Shown in pieces: positions 36,025 to 44,037 of a stretch of 64,000 bases of DNA. Origin of the DNA: Thaumarchaeota archaeon CSP1-1 (GTDB lineage Archaea; Thermoproteota; Nitrososphaeria; Nitrososphaerales; Nitrosopumilaceae); contig LDXL01000006.1 of NCBI GenBank assembly GCA_001443365.1, positions 158,234 to 222,233 on the forward strand. Direction: 5' to 3'. Each line of letters starts with the position of its first letter. Positions within the stretch are counted from its first letter, which is position 1. The notes below the pieces were generated by a model. The model was not told the DNA's origin. It made no database searches and worked only from the letters and a program-made list of their open reading frames with translations. A program made the position numbers and the translations under genes.

Positions 36025-36188
36025 CTAAGTGTCCTGAATGTGATGCAAATATTTCTATTCCAGGCGATGCTCTGGAAGGAGAAATCATAACCTGCCCCGA
36101 TTGTGGAGCAAGCTTTGAACTAGCCAAGGGAGCAGATGGATTTGATCTAAAACCTGCTCAGACGGTTGGAGAGGACTGGGGGCAGTGA
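36021..36188 (+). CDS. lysW: LysW amino-group carrier protein, copy 2 (ends EDWGQ)
   Basis: A 55-aa acidic zinc-ribbon carrier with two Cys pairs, KCPECD and TCPDCG. It is close to copy 1 (29950-30126) throughout, including the VGEDWG end, but the final codon is CAG, so the chain ends EDWGQ instead of EDWGE. The terminal Glu side chain is the known attachment site for the amino acid, so a Gln would need deamidation or another way of activation. It lies between homocitrate synthase and LysX, overlapping both by 4 bp (ATGA and GTGA), and so should serve lysine synthesis. Confidence 0.92.
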   Translation: MTKCPECDANISIPGDALEGEIITCPDCGASFELAKGADGFDLKPAQTVGEDWGQ

Positions 36189-37033
36189 CCCCTGAAATTA
36201 CCGTTCTTTACGATACCATCCGATGGGAAGAAAAGGCACTCCTAGAGGCTGGTAAAAAAAAGAACACTAGTCTTCAGATGTTAGATTGTAAAAAATTATC
36301 GTTAGATCTGGACAAAAAACCAGATGATTATGGAATAGTTTTACAAAGATGTGTAAGCTATTACAGAAATCTACACTCCACTGCTGGATTAGAGGGAATG
36401 GGAGTAAATGTCGTAAATTGTCTTAACACTGGAATTTTTGCTGGCAATAAACTATTCACACATATGCTCTTAAAAAAACATGGAATTGCTACTCCATTTG
36501 CAACTGTTTCGTTTTCTAAAGATGCTGCACTTGAAACATTAGAGAAATATGGATATCCTCAAGTAATAAAGCCAACAGTTGGGAGTTGGGGAAGAATGGT
36601 TTCTAAAATTAATGACAGTGATTCGGCAGAAGGAATTATTGAAAGTAGGGAAAAGATGTATCCAATTTATCAAATTCATTATCTAGAAGAATTTGTTCAA
36701 CGACCTCCACGAGACATTAGAGCAATTGTGGTTGGCGATAAAGTAGTTGCCGCAATTTACAGAAGTTCTGGAAATGGTTCTTGGAAAACTAATATGGCGC
36801 TAGGCGGAGTCGCTGAGGAATGCAAAGTTTCCAATGAGATGGAAGATATATGTATCAGAGCAAAAAATGCAGTTCAAGGACAAATAGTAGGAGTAGATTT
36901 GATGGAAAGTAAAGATAAAGGATTGCTAGTTCACGAAATAAACAATACAACAGAATACAAGAATACTGTTAGAGTTTGTGGAGTAGATATTCCATCACTA
37001 ATGATAGACCATGTATTAAATTTGTCAAAGTAA
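36185..37033 (+). CDS. lysX: Alpha-aminoadipate-LysW ligase, LysX
   Basis: A 282-aa ATP-grasp ligase starting at GTG 36185, inside the stop of lysW copy 2. Features are PQVIKPTVGSWGRMV (ATP site), EEFVQRPPRDIRAIVVGD and HEINNTTEYKNTVRVCGVDI. The NT in the last motif is the N-[TA] signature for aminoadipate specificity. It activates the carrier C-terminal carboxylate with ATP and joins it to the amino group of aminoadipate. It is paralogous to argX at 30127-30984, which has GL at this position. Confidence 0.93.
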   Translation: MTPEITVLYDTIRWEEKALLEAGKKKNTSLQMLDCKKLSLDLDKKPDDYGIVLQRCVSYYRNLHSTAGLEGMGVNVVNCLNTGIFAGNKLFTHMLLKKHGIATPFATVSFSKDAALETLEKYGYPQVIKPTVGSWGRMVSKINDSDSAEGIIESREKMYPIYQIHYLEEFVQRPPRDIRAIVVGDKVVAAIYRSSGNGSWKTNMALGGVAEECKVSNEMEDICIRAKNAVQGQIVGVDLMESKDKGLLVHEINNTTEYKNTVRVCGVDIPSLMIDHVLNLSK

Positions 37034-37036
37034 GAA

Positions 37037-38161
37037 ATGAATACCTCTTTTACAGTCACCCCCAGATTTTGCATAAAGATGCTAGAAAAGGCACTTAGGT
37101 TATACACGCCTTCACTTGGCGAAAAGCCATTGGCAGATTTTCTTGCAGACAAGTGTGATGATCTAAGCTTTGATGATATACGTATTGATGAAGTAGGTAA
37201 TTTGATTGCTTCAAAAGGTTCTGGCTTACCAAGAATTCTTTTGTGTGGACATATGGATACAGTACCTGGTAAAATTAAGGTAAGAAAAGAAGGGGATTGG
37301 TTATATGGACGCGGAGCTTCAGATGCTAAAGCCCCATTAATGGCAATGTTATTTGCTGCAGCATCCATTCAAAACAATAGTGGAACTGTAATTTTTGTAG
37401 GAGCTGTTGACGAAGAAGGAAATGCAACTGGCATAAAAAATCTTGTAAAAAGTAAACTAGACATTGATTATGCAGTTTTTGGAGAGCCAAGTGGAATTAA
37501 ACAAGTAACTATTGCGTATAAAGGACGTATTGCAATTAATCTAAAAATAAATGTAGGAAACAGCTCCCATGCAAGTGCTCCATGGCTTTCAAAAAATGCA
37601 ATTGAAGAATCTTTGATATTTACCACCGAATTAAAAAAAGTCTTAGAATCGGGACAAGAAAACAAGAAAAAAGGTATGTTGTTAACAGCTACTGTTACTG
37701 AAATAAAAGGTGGAACAAGTCACAATGTTACTCCAAAGGAATGCGATGTAATTATGGACATTAGAATACCAGTTGATATGAATTGCAAAATGATTGAAGA
37801 AAAAATATCAACTTTAGTACAAGAGATTTCAAAAAAGAGGAAGGTTGAAGCGTTCCATTCAATACTGGATGAAACCGAACCATTTGAGGCTTCTCATAAT
37901 TCTCCTCTAGTTAGAGCATTTACTTTGGGAGTTATGGACGTTGAACATTCTAGACCTACTCTAATTCGTAAAACAGGAACTGGGGACATGAATGTAATAG
38001 GCAATCAGCTTAACATACCTGTAGTGACTTATGGTCCAGGAGATCCACATGCATCTCATACCATCGATGAAAAAGTATCCATTGACGAATACCTTCGTGG
38101 AATTGAAGTTCTCAAAAAGACGTTACAGCATTTAAAAAGACTACATGATAGAGCAAAATAA
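37037..38161 (+). CDS. lysK: LysW-lysine/ornithine hydrolase
   Basis: A 374-aa M20 family metallopeptidase. The zinc ligands and acid-base residue are in LCGHMDTVPG, GRGASDAKAPL, GAVDEEGNATG and FGEPSG, and the dimerisation domain holds NSSHASAPW. It cuts the isopeptide bond between the carrier and lysine or ornithine, the last step of the LysW pathways. It starts 3 bp after lysX and its stop overlaps the diphthine synthase start by one base. A single copy must release from both carriers if both branches work. Confidence 0.92.
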   Translation: MNTSFTVTPRFCIKMLEKALRLYTPSLGEKPLADFLADKCDDLSFDDIRIDEVGNLIASKGSGLPRILLCGHMDTVPGKIKVRKEGDWLYGRGASDAKAPLMAMLFAAASIQNNSGTVIFVGAVDEEGNATGIKNLVKSKLDIDYAVFGEPSGIKQVTIAYKGRIAINLKINVGNSSHASAPWLSKNAIEESLIFTTELKKVLESGQENKKKGMLLTATVTEIKGGTSHNVTPKECDVIMDIRIPVDMNCKMIEEKISTLVQEISKKRKVEAFHSILDETEPFEASHNSPLVRAFTLGVMDVEHSRPTLIRKTGTGDMNVIGNQLNIPVVTYGPGDPHASHTIDEKVSIDEYLRGIEVLKKTLQHLKRLHDRAK

Positions 38162-39198
38162 TGCTGTGGTTTGTAGGTCTTGGCCTATCAGGGATAGAGT
38201 CAATTTCTATTAAAACACAAAATCTGCTAAAGAATGCAGATGTTGTATACCTTGAACAGTTTACAAGTCCGATTAGTAAATCTGAATTAACTAAAATCAA
38301 AAAGATCGTAAAAGGTGAATTCAAAATTGGAAAACGATGGATTGTCGAAGACGGTAAAGAGATTCTAAATAATTCAAAGAAAAAAATGGTGTTGCTTTTA
38401 ACCTATGGAGACCCTTATATCGCTACAACACATATTGAATTACGAACAAGAGCAATTCAAAATAAAATTAAAACAAATACAATTCATGCTGCTTCTTCAA
38501 TAACAGCCCTTGTTGGAGAATGTGGACTTCACTATTACAAAGTTGGACGAATAGTAACTGTGATGAATGATCTAAAATCAATGACAACTCCATATTATGC
38601 CATATATGAAAACGCTTTAGCAGGATACCATACTATACTACTTTTAGAATATAATCAAGATGCAAAGTTTTTTTTTGAACCTCTTGACGCGCTTTCAGAT
38701 TTAATAAAAACTGAAAAAGAACAAAAACGAAAAGTTATTTCTCCTTCTACTTTTGCAATCATCGCTTCTCGTATAGGATTCAAAAATCAAGCCATTACGG
38801 CTGGAAAGATTTCAAATCTAATGAAAAAAAGTTTTGGAAAACCCCCCCATACCATAATAATACCAGGTAATCTTCATTTTACAGAATCAGATGCACTCAA
38901 AGTGTTAGCAGAGTGTATTGATGTTCCTTTTGATAATTCTAAAAATATAAAAAAAATTTCAAATCAAATGCTTGAAAAGTATGTCCCGATGGTAAGAAAG
39001 GCTTTAGAGGAAATTGCTCCCCATTACCAAAATTCAAAGGAATTCCAAGAGGTGCTAGAAAATGCTGAATTGTACATTAAAGATGCAGAGAAATTCCTAG
39101 CAGAGGGCAAAGACGAGGTGGCAATATTAAGCATAGGATATGCAGATGGATTGGTTGATGCTTTACGAATTGCAAAGGGATTAGAACCAAGAATGTAG
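38161..39198 (+). CDS. dphB: Diphthine synthase (Dph5/DphB) fused to a DUF357-like C-terminal domain
   Basis: A 345-aa protein. Residues 1-260 or so are an SAM-dependent tetrapyrrole-methylase-fold enzyme of the Dph5 family (LWFVGLGLSGIESIS start; LLTYGDPYIATTHIEL; HAASSITALVGECGLHYYKVG), which trimethylates the diphthamide precursor on elongation factor 2. Residues about 270-345 form an added helical domain, with YIKDAEKFLAEGKDEVAILS and YADGLVDALRI, matching the DUF357 pattern. Normal archaeal Dph5 is about 260 aa. The start overlaps the lysK stop by one base. Confidence 0.88.
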   Translation: MLWFVGLGLSGIESISIKTQNLLKNADVVYLEQFTSPISKSELTKIKKIVKGEFKIGKRWIVEDGKEILNNSKKKMVLLLTYGDPYIATTHIELRTRAIQNKIKTNTIHAASSITALVGECGLHYYKVGRIVTVMNDLKSMTTPYYAIYENALAGYHTILLLEYNQDAKFFFEPLDALSDLIKTEKEQKRKVISPSTFAIIASRIGFKNQAITAGKISNLMKKSFGKPPHTIIIPGNLHFTESDALKVLAECIDVPFDNSKNIKKISNQMLEKYVPMVRKALEEIAPHYQNSKEFQEVLENAELYIKDAEKFLAEGKDEVAILSIGYADGLVDALRIAKGLEPRM

Positions 39199-39243
39199 TC
39201 TATAACGATGAATTAAAAAAGAGAGAGAATGGTTTAGTAATAA

Positions 39244-39861
39244 TTGGATTTACTAGACAATGCCATTTTATCAGCTATGTTAGTGGGATCTCTTACCAAT
39301 AGCAATGCAATAGAGATTGTTAAGAAAAAAAATTTCTTGCCAGAGGATTACATTATTTCAAGGATAGATCGTCTTATTAAAAATGGGCTTGTGGAACCAG
39401 ACAAAAAAACACTGACAGATATAGGAAGAACATCTTTAAGAGTTGTATTAGCTGGAGGGGTATTTGATATTATTCACCCTGGTCACATATACACTCTCAA
39501 TTCAGCAAAATCATTGGGAGATGTACTAATCGTTGTAGTTGCTACAGATAAGACAACGCAAAAAATGAAGAATAGAATTCCTCTTCATAATCAAGAACAA
39601 AGAAAAAAGCTCGTAAACTCTTTGTCAATGGTTGATCTTTGTTTGATTGGATATGAGGGAGATATTTTCAAGACTGTAGAGATGGTTAGACCAGAAATTA
39701 TAGCTTTAGGGTATGATCAAGTCCATCAAGAGAAGTTCATTACAGATGGATGTAGTAAATTAAATTTAGAAGTAAAAGTTGCTCGATTGCAATCACCAAA
39801 TCCAGAAATATCAAGCTCCAAAATAGAAGAAAAATATGGGGAAAACATTCACGACATTTAG
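39244..39861 (+). CDS. ribL: HTH domain fused to cytidylyltransferase (FAD synthase RibL type)
   Basis: A 205-aa protein from TTG 39244. The first 65 or so residues look like a winged helix (DYIISRIDRLIKNGLVEPD). They are followed by a nucleotidyltransferase with GGVFDIIHPGHIYTLNSAK (the HxGH motif) and, near the end, ISSSKI as a variant of the ISTTxI motif. Archaeal RibL makes FAD from FMN and ATP and is usually only about 140-150 aa, so the N-terminal helix domain is extra. An HTH-riboflavin kinase lies 1 kb downstream on the other strand, which supports a flavin role. Another nucleotidyl acceptor remains possible. Confidence 0.78.
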   Translation: MDLLDNAILSAMLVGSLTNSNAIEIVKKKNFLPEDYIISRIDRLIKNGLVEPDKKTLTDIGRTSLRVVLAGGVFDIIHPGHIYTLNSAKSLGDVLIVVVATDKTTQKMKNRIPLHNQEQRKKLVNSLSMVDLCLIGYEGDIFKTVEMVRPEIIALGYDQVHQEKFITDGCSKLNLEVKVARLQSPNPEISSSKIEEKYGENIHDI

Positions 39862-39920
39862 ATAATTCTTTTTTAGCATAGAGTAATTAGACTTTTAAAT
39901 TATCATGATAAATCAATTGT

Positions 39921-40811
39921 ATGCCTTTTTTTATAGATGGTCATAACATGAAAGGATTAACTGCTGAACAAATAAAAAAAATTGTAAATAATCCTCCAGA
40001 TAAACACGGAGTAACCCATCAAGAAATTCTTTATAATGAAAAAGAAAACAAGCTATTCTGTATACTAGAAGCTCCCAACAAAGAATCAATTGAAAAACAT
40101 CATCAGGATATTGGAATAAAATGTGATTTTATTTTGGAAACTTCTTTAGCAAAAACAGAATCACTGATACGAACCCAGAGGTTTAGTGCAATTGGGGAAT
40201 TATCAGCTCGTGTTGCTCATGATTTAAGGAATCCTCTTGGAATAATAAAAAATGCAGTTGAGTTAATTGAAATTTCTTCTATATACAATACTGATGAAAA
40301 ATTGCAAAAGCGAATAGACATGATTAAAAACGCTGCTGAAAGGATGTTGCGTCAGATTAGTGATGTTTTAGACTTTGTTAGAACAAGACCATTGCAACTT
40401 GAAAAAAATTCTTTATCTATGATATTAGAATCGTCATTAAAATCGATTATTCCCAAATCGATAAAAATCACAAAACCCTATAATGATGTATCAATAATGT
40501 GTGACAGTAAATATCTAGAAGTAGTTTTTAGCAATATTATTACAAATGCTATTCAGGCCATGGAAAATTCTGGGGAGATTAAAGTCAGGTTCATAGTGAA
40601 TAAGAAATATGTTAAAATTGAGATAGAAGATTCTGGCCCAGGAATACCTGAAGACAAGATAGAACAGATTTTTGATCCATTATTTACTACAAAACCAAGT
40701 GGAACTGGTCTAGGCCTGGTTACCTGTAAAAACATAGTAGAACAACATGAAGGTAATATATCATTTAGAAATAACCCAACCATATTTGAAATAAATTTAC
40801 CAATAAAATAA
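39921..40811 (+). CDS. DUF4242-like domain fused to histidine kinase
   Basis: A 296-aa soluble protein. Residues 1-75 match the pattern of DUF4242 (PFFIDGHNMKGLTAEQI, then FCILEAPNKESIEKHHQDIG), a small ferredoxin-like domain some of whose members bind nickel. A HisKA/HATPase pair follows, with the phospho-acceptor in VAHDLRNPLGII, the N box NIITNAIQAM, EDSGPGIP, and GTGLGLVTC. No membrane segment or response regulator is nearby. The catalytic half is similar to the kinase at 7424-8479. The N-terminal domain may sense a metal or small ligand, which is inference. Confidence 0.82.
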   Translation: MPFFIDGHNMKGLTAEQIKKIVNNPPDKHGVTHQEILYNEKENKLFCILEAPNKESIEKHHQDIGIKCDFILETSLAKTESLIRTQRFSAIGELSARVAHDLRNPLGIIKNAVELIEISSIYNTDEKLQKRIDMIKNAAERMLRQISDVLDFVRTRPLQLEKNSLSMILESSLKSIIPKSIKITKPYNDVSIMCDSKYLEVVFSNIITNAIQAMENSGEIKVRFIVNKKYVKIEIEDSGPGIPEDKIEQIFDPLFTTKPSGTGLGLVTCKNIVEQHEGNISFRNNPTIFEINLPIK

Positions 40812-40815
40812 TTTG

Positions 40816-41499
40816 TTAACCCATTATAGGGATTCTAATAGTTAGTTTAGAACTATCTCGTAGTTTTGCAGTTTTTCTAATGTTAGTTTTTGAAATTAAC
40901 TCTATTATTGACTCATCATGATGAGTACGTTCCAGAATTATTAATTCACAGTCAATTGAGTTGTTTAGTTTACATTTGAAACATTTCACCCAACCATAAG
41001 TCCTCTTGCTATCACAGAATCCCTTTATGATTACTCCATTTAGTGTACGAAATTGTTGTGCTGCTTCAATGTACTCTTTTTCGTGTAACTTTACATTGAG
41101 TGTGCCCGGAAATGGAATGTAGTTTATTTTAGATTTGAATTGTTTAGTATATCCTTTAAGCGACATGTAATAGGCGCCTTCCCCCATGCCACTAACAAGA
41201 GTGCCTTTCAATTCAACAAAAGATGGAAATGAATTCAAGCTTGATTTTAGTATCGATGATAGTTTCACCATCTCAGAATATCCTTTGGATGTTATTTTTA
41301 CAGAAAATTTTCTTCCATGCATAATTCGTTCTATGAATCCATCTTTCTCTAATTCTCGAAGATGTTTTGAGGCAGATTGTTGGGATTTATTGATGCTTTT
41401 TCCAAGGTAAGAAGTAGTTATGGGTACAAAGTTATGTCTAGCTCCTTGAGCGATTAATTGGGTTAGCGTTAGTATGTGCTGAACCTTAAGATCTGTCAT
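40816..41499 (-). CDS. ribK: CTP-dependent riboflavin kinase with N-terminal winged helix
   Basis: A 227-aa protein. Residues 1-85 are a MarR-like winged helix (SQQSASKHLRELEKDGFI). The rest is a DUF120/RibK domain: LVSGMGEGAYYMSLKGY, IPFPGTLNVKL, and late GWVKCFKCKLN. RibK phosphorylates riboflavin to FMN using CTP and is restricted to archaea. The HTH-RibK fusion is known as RbkR, a dual enzyme and flavin-gene regulator, in several archaea. It follows dnaG by 5 bp on the minus strand, and a RibL-type gene lies nearby. Confidence 0.92.
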   Translation of the reverse strand: MTDLKVQHILTLTQLIAQGARHNFVPITTSYLGKSINKSQQSASKHLRELEKDGFIERIMHGRKFSVKITSKGYSEMVKLSSILKSSLNSFPSFVELKGTLVSGMGEGAYYMSLKGYTKQFKSKINYIPFPGTLNVKLHEKEYIEAAQQFRTLNGVIIKGFCDSKRTYGWVKCFKCKLNNSIDCELIILERTHHDESIIELISKTNIRKTAKLRDSSKLTIRIPIMG

Positions 41500-41504
41500 A
41501 GATT

Positions 41505-42647
41505 CTAGGCAATGCCAAGTTCAGCAAATGTTTTGAGTTTCAATCCATCGCGACTAACCAGTTTAGCAACACGATGACCTACAACGCATTCAACACCTGC
41601 TTGTTTTGCACCATCAAGTAATCGTTGTGTTATAATGCCATCCAAAACAAGATATTTTATTCCAGATTGAGTTGAAAGTTTGTCAACTACTTCACTTATT
41701 GGAACTTTAAAAATTTCTTTTTGATTAGAGTCTATAGCTATTGCTTCAAGGCTTTCGTTCAAATCTGAATAAACTTTGTTTGCAAGTTCTGCAAGTGGTT
41801 TATCATCAGGATCATTTATTGTTGGTTTTGATGTTTCCTTTTTCATATCTGCAGCAGTATCTTTGAGGATGTCATCAATTTGTTGAGGGGTTAATTCTTC
41901 TACTTCTACATCCGTAGGTGCTCTATGTTCTACATCAATGTGTACAAGAGATTTTAGCTCTTTTAAAATAAATCCACCTGCTCTATCTCCATCTAAAAAC
42001 GCAACTACTTTTTCTTTCTTATCACATAGTTCTTTAATAGATTCATCAATTTTAGCACCTTCAATTGCAAGAGCGTTGTCATACCCAGCTCTAAGCAGGT
42101 TAATTACATCTGCTCTTCCTTCTACTAAAATAATCCATGGAGAATCAAAAATGCCATCACTGCACGGTAATTTTTCCTTTCCATATGTAGTTAGCTTACC
42201 TGTATCTCCTTCATGTACATCTTTTAGCATAGAATCACCCTCACTAACTGACTTTGTTGACCACTTCTGTTTGATTTCTTTGGCGCGTTTTACAATATCT
42301 TCTTTTTTTGATGCTCTAATATCATCGATTGAATCTAATGTAAATTTACAATCAAACGGACCGACTTTATCTATACTTTCTATAGCTGCAGCAATTAATG
42401 CACAAGTATCAATATCTGTACTCATAGGAAGTAAAGCGTTACCTTTTGTTGTGTTAGTTGATGAAGAAGTGTTTACTTCAATACGACCGACTTTAGATAC
42501 TCTCTGAAGCTCGTTTAGATTCATCTCTGGGCCTAACAGTCCTTCCGTTTGGCCAAAGATAGCTCCGATTATATCTGCTCTTTCAACGAGCCCATCAACA
42601 TCGAAGGATAGTTTAACGTGATATTTGACAATTCCTGATTGAGGCAA
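41505..42647 (-). CDS. dnaG: DnaG-like primase
   Basis: A 380-aa archaeal DnaG. The Toprim domain is in the middle: WIILVEGRADVINLLRAGY (acidic start, about residues 172-190), then VVAFLDGDRAGGFI with the DxD. Archaeal DnaG associates with the exosome and binds poly(A)-rich RNA; primase activity has also been reported. N- and C-terminal regions (LLGPEMNLNELQRVSKVGRI) match the archaeal type. ribK follows 5 bp downstream. Confidence 0.95.
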   Translation of the reverse strand: MPQSGIVKYHVKLSFDVDGLVERADIIGAIFGQTEGLLGPEMNLNELQRVSKVGRIEVNTSSSTNTTKGNALLPMSTDIDTCALIAAAIESIDKVGPFDCKFTLDSIDDIRASKKEDIVKRAKEIKQKWSTKSVSEGDSMLKDVHEGDTGKLTTYGKEKLPCSDGIFDSPWIILVEGRADVINLLRAGYDNALAIEGAKIDESIKELCDKKEKVVAFLDGDRAGGFILKELKSLVHIDVEHRAPTDVEVEELTPQQIDDILKDTAADMKKETSKPTINDPDDKPLAELANKVYSDLNESLEAIAIDSNQKEIFKVPISEVVDKLSTQSGIKYLVLDGIITQRLLDGAKQAGVECVVGHRVAKLVSRDGLKLKTFAELGIA

Positions 42648-42802
42648 TACATTTTCTCCTTAATAATCAACTATCTTTCATTTTTTTTTCAAGAATATAA
42701 GTGCTTATCAGAAAAAATTATACACATAATAGGGCACAGAAAATTTTTAGGCAGAAAAACAGTTCATACTAGATAAATTCAAAAATTGAAAAAATTGTGA
42801 TT

Positions 42803-43153
42803 TTATTCTGTACTAAATGAACTACCACAAGAGCAGGATTTTTTTACGTTTGGATTGTTTATTTTAAATCCAGATCCCATTAGGCTTTCGATATAGTCAA
42901 CGTTAGCTCCCTTTAGATGGTCTTGACTGTAACTATCAATGAGTAGTTTTACGCCATTTTCTTCTATGACTGTATCATCTTCTTCTGGTTTTGTTTCAAA
43001 ACCCATTCCATATGAAAGGCCAGAGCATCCTCCTCCTTGAACATACACTCTAAGATATTCAGGGTGTTCAGATTCTTCTTTCATGAATTCCTGGATCTTC
43101 TCTGCTGCTTTTTGAGTTACTGTTACCAATTTCTCGGTTTGTTCAGTTGCCAT
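42803..43153 (-). CDS. iscA: Iron-sulfur cluster assembly/insertion protein (HesB/IscA family)
   Basis: A 116-aa A-type carrier. The three Cys that hold the cluster are in GGCSGLSYGMGF and the C-terminal SCSCGSSF. It accepts Fe-S clusters from the assembly machinery and passes them to apo-enzymes such as the many Fe-S proteins of the carbon fixation cycle. It is transcribed in the same direction as the crotonyl-CoA hydratase operon upstream, but with a 90-bp gap. ErpA is a possible alternative name. Confidence 0.9.
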   Translation of the reverse strand: MATEQTEKLVTVTQKAAEKIQEFMKEESEHPEYLRVYVQGGGCSGLSYGMGFETKPEEDDTVIEENGVKLLIDSYSQDHLKGANVDYIESLMGSGFKINNPNVKKSCSCGSSFSTE

Positions 43154-43243
43154 TTGATTAAAAATGTCGTTACTAATTATAATAAGCTTTTCACACCCAA
43201 CCTAGTAGTAATTCAATAAATTAAGATGAAAATTAGGAAGAGC

Positions 43244-44005
43244 TTACTTTTTTGATTTGTTAACAAAAGCGGTCATTCGCTCTTCTCGATCTGGGTGAGT
43301 AAAACAATTTCGCCACGCCAAGAGTTCTATTCCAAGACCAGTATCCAGGTCTGCATTTCTACCTTTGTTGATTGCAGCTTTTGACATTCTTACAGCAATT
43401 GCTGAGTTCCCAGCTATTGTTTTTGCCATCTTCATTGTTTCATCCATTAAAGTTGAAAGTTCTACCACTTGGTTTACCAAACCGATTTCTCTGGCTTCTT
43501 CTGCTTTGATCATCTTCCCTGTATAGACCATCTCCTTTGCTTTTGCAATTCCAACAATTCTCATTAATCTCTGGGTACCTCCCCATCCAGGGGGTATTCC
43601 GATGGTTACTTCAGGTTGACCCATCTTTGCAGTATTTGCTGCAATTCTAATGTCACAAGACATTGCAAGTTCGCATCCACCACCTAATGCAAATCCATTG
43701 ACAGCTGCAATTGTTGGTTGTTTAACGTTTTCAACTGTTGCAGTTACTAGCTGACCAAGTTTAGCGTATTCTTCAGATTCGTCAGGAGATATTTTAGACA
43801 TGTATTCTATATCAGCTCCTGCAGAAAAAGCTTTGTCGCCTTCACCAGTTAAAATGATGACCTTAACAGTGTCGTCTTTTCCAAGATTTTCGAAAATGTT
43901 AACGAGTTCTTTTGCAACATCCATATTCATTGCATTAAGTTTGTCAGGTCTGTTAATTTTGACGGTACAAATGCCATCAGATTTTGAGGTTGTTACAAGA
44001 GACAT
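43244..44005 (-). CDS. 3-hydroxypropionyl-CoA dehydratase / crotonyl-CoA hydratase
   Basis: A 253-aa enoyl-CoA hydratase of the crotonase fold. The oxyanion hole is formed by [12 protein letters not shown] and the [15 protein letters not shown] loop, and the catalytic Glu is in [12 protein letters not shown]. In Nitrosopumilus maritimus the matching enzyme (Nmar_1308) serves two steps of the HP/HB cycle, dehydrating 3-hydroxypropionyl-CoA and hydrating crotonyl-CoA. It lies 32 bp after the ADP-forming acyl-CoA synthetase gene on the same strand, the same order as known in that genome, so I assign the same role. Confidence 0.85.
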   Translation of the reverse strand: MSLVTTSKSDGICTVKINRPDKLNAMNMDVAKELVNIFENLGKDDTVKVIILTGEGDKAFSAGADIEYMSKISPDESEEYAKLGQLVTATVENVKQPTIAAVNGFALGGGCELAMSCDIRIAANTAKMGQPEVTIGIPPGWGGTQRLMRIVGIAKAKEMVYTGKMIKAEEAREIGLVNQVVELSTLMDETMKMAKTIAGNSAIAVRMSKAAINKGRNADLDTGLGIELLAWRNCFTHPDREERMTAFVNKSKK

Positions 44006-44037
44006 AATCTTATTCGAATTTTTGCAGGACTTAAATG

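Noticed and set aside
28762..38161. The two lysW genes as simple tandem duplicates or rubredoxin-like proteins
   Set aside because: Each has the LysW zinc ribbon plus EDWG end and its own adjacent ligase; they are diverged functional copies rather than a recent duplication.
42648..42802. The AT-rich gap between dnaG and the IscA-type gene as a possible small RNA
   Set aside because: No stable stem-loop, promoter pair or conserved-looking element was visible; it looks like an ordinary intergenic spacer.
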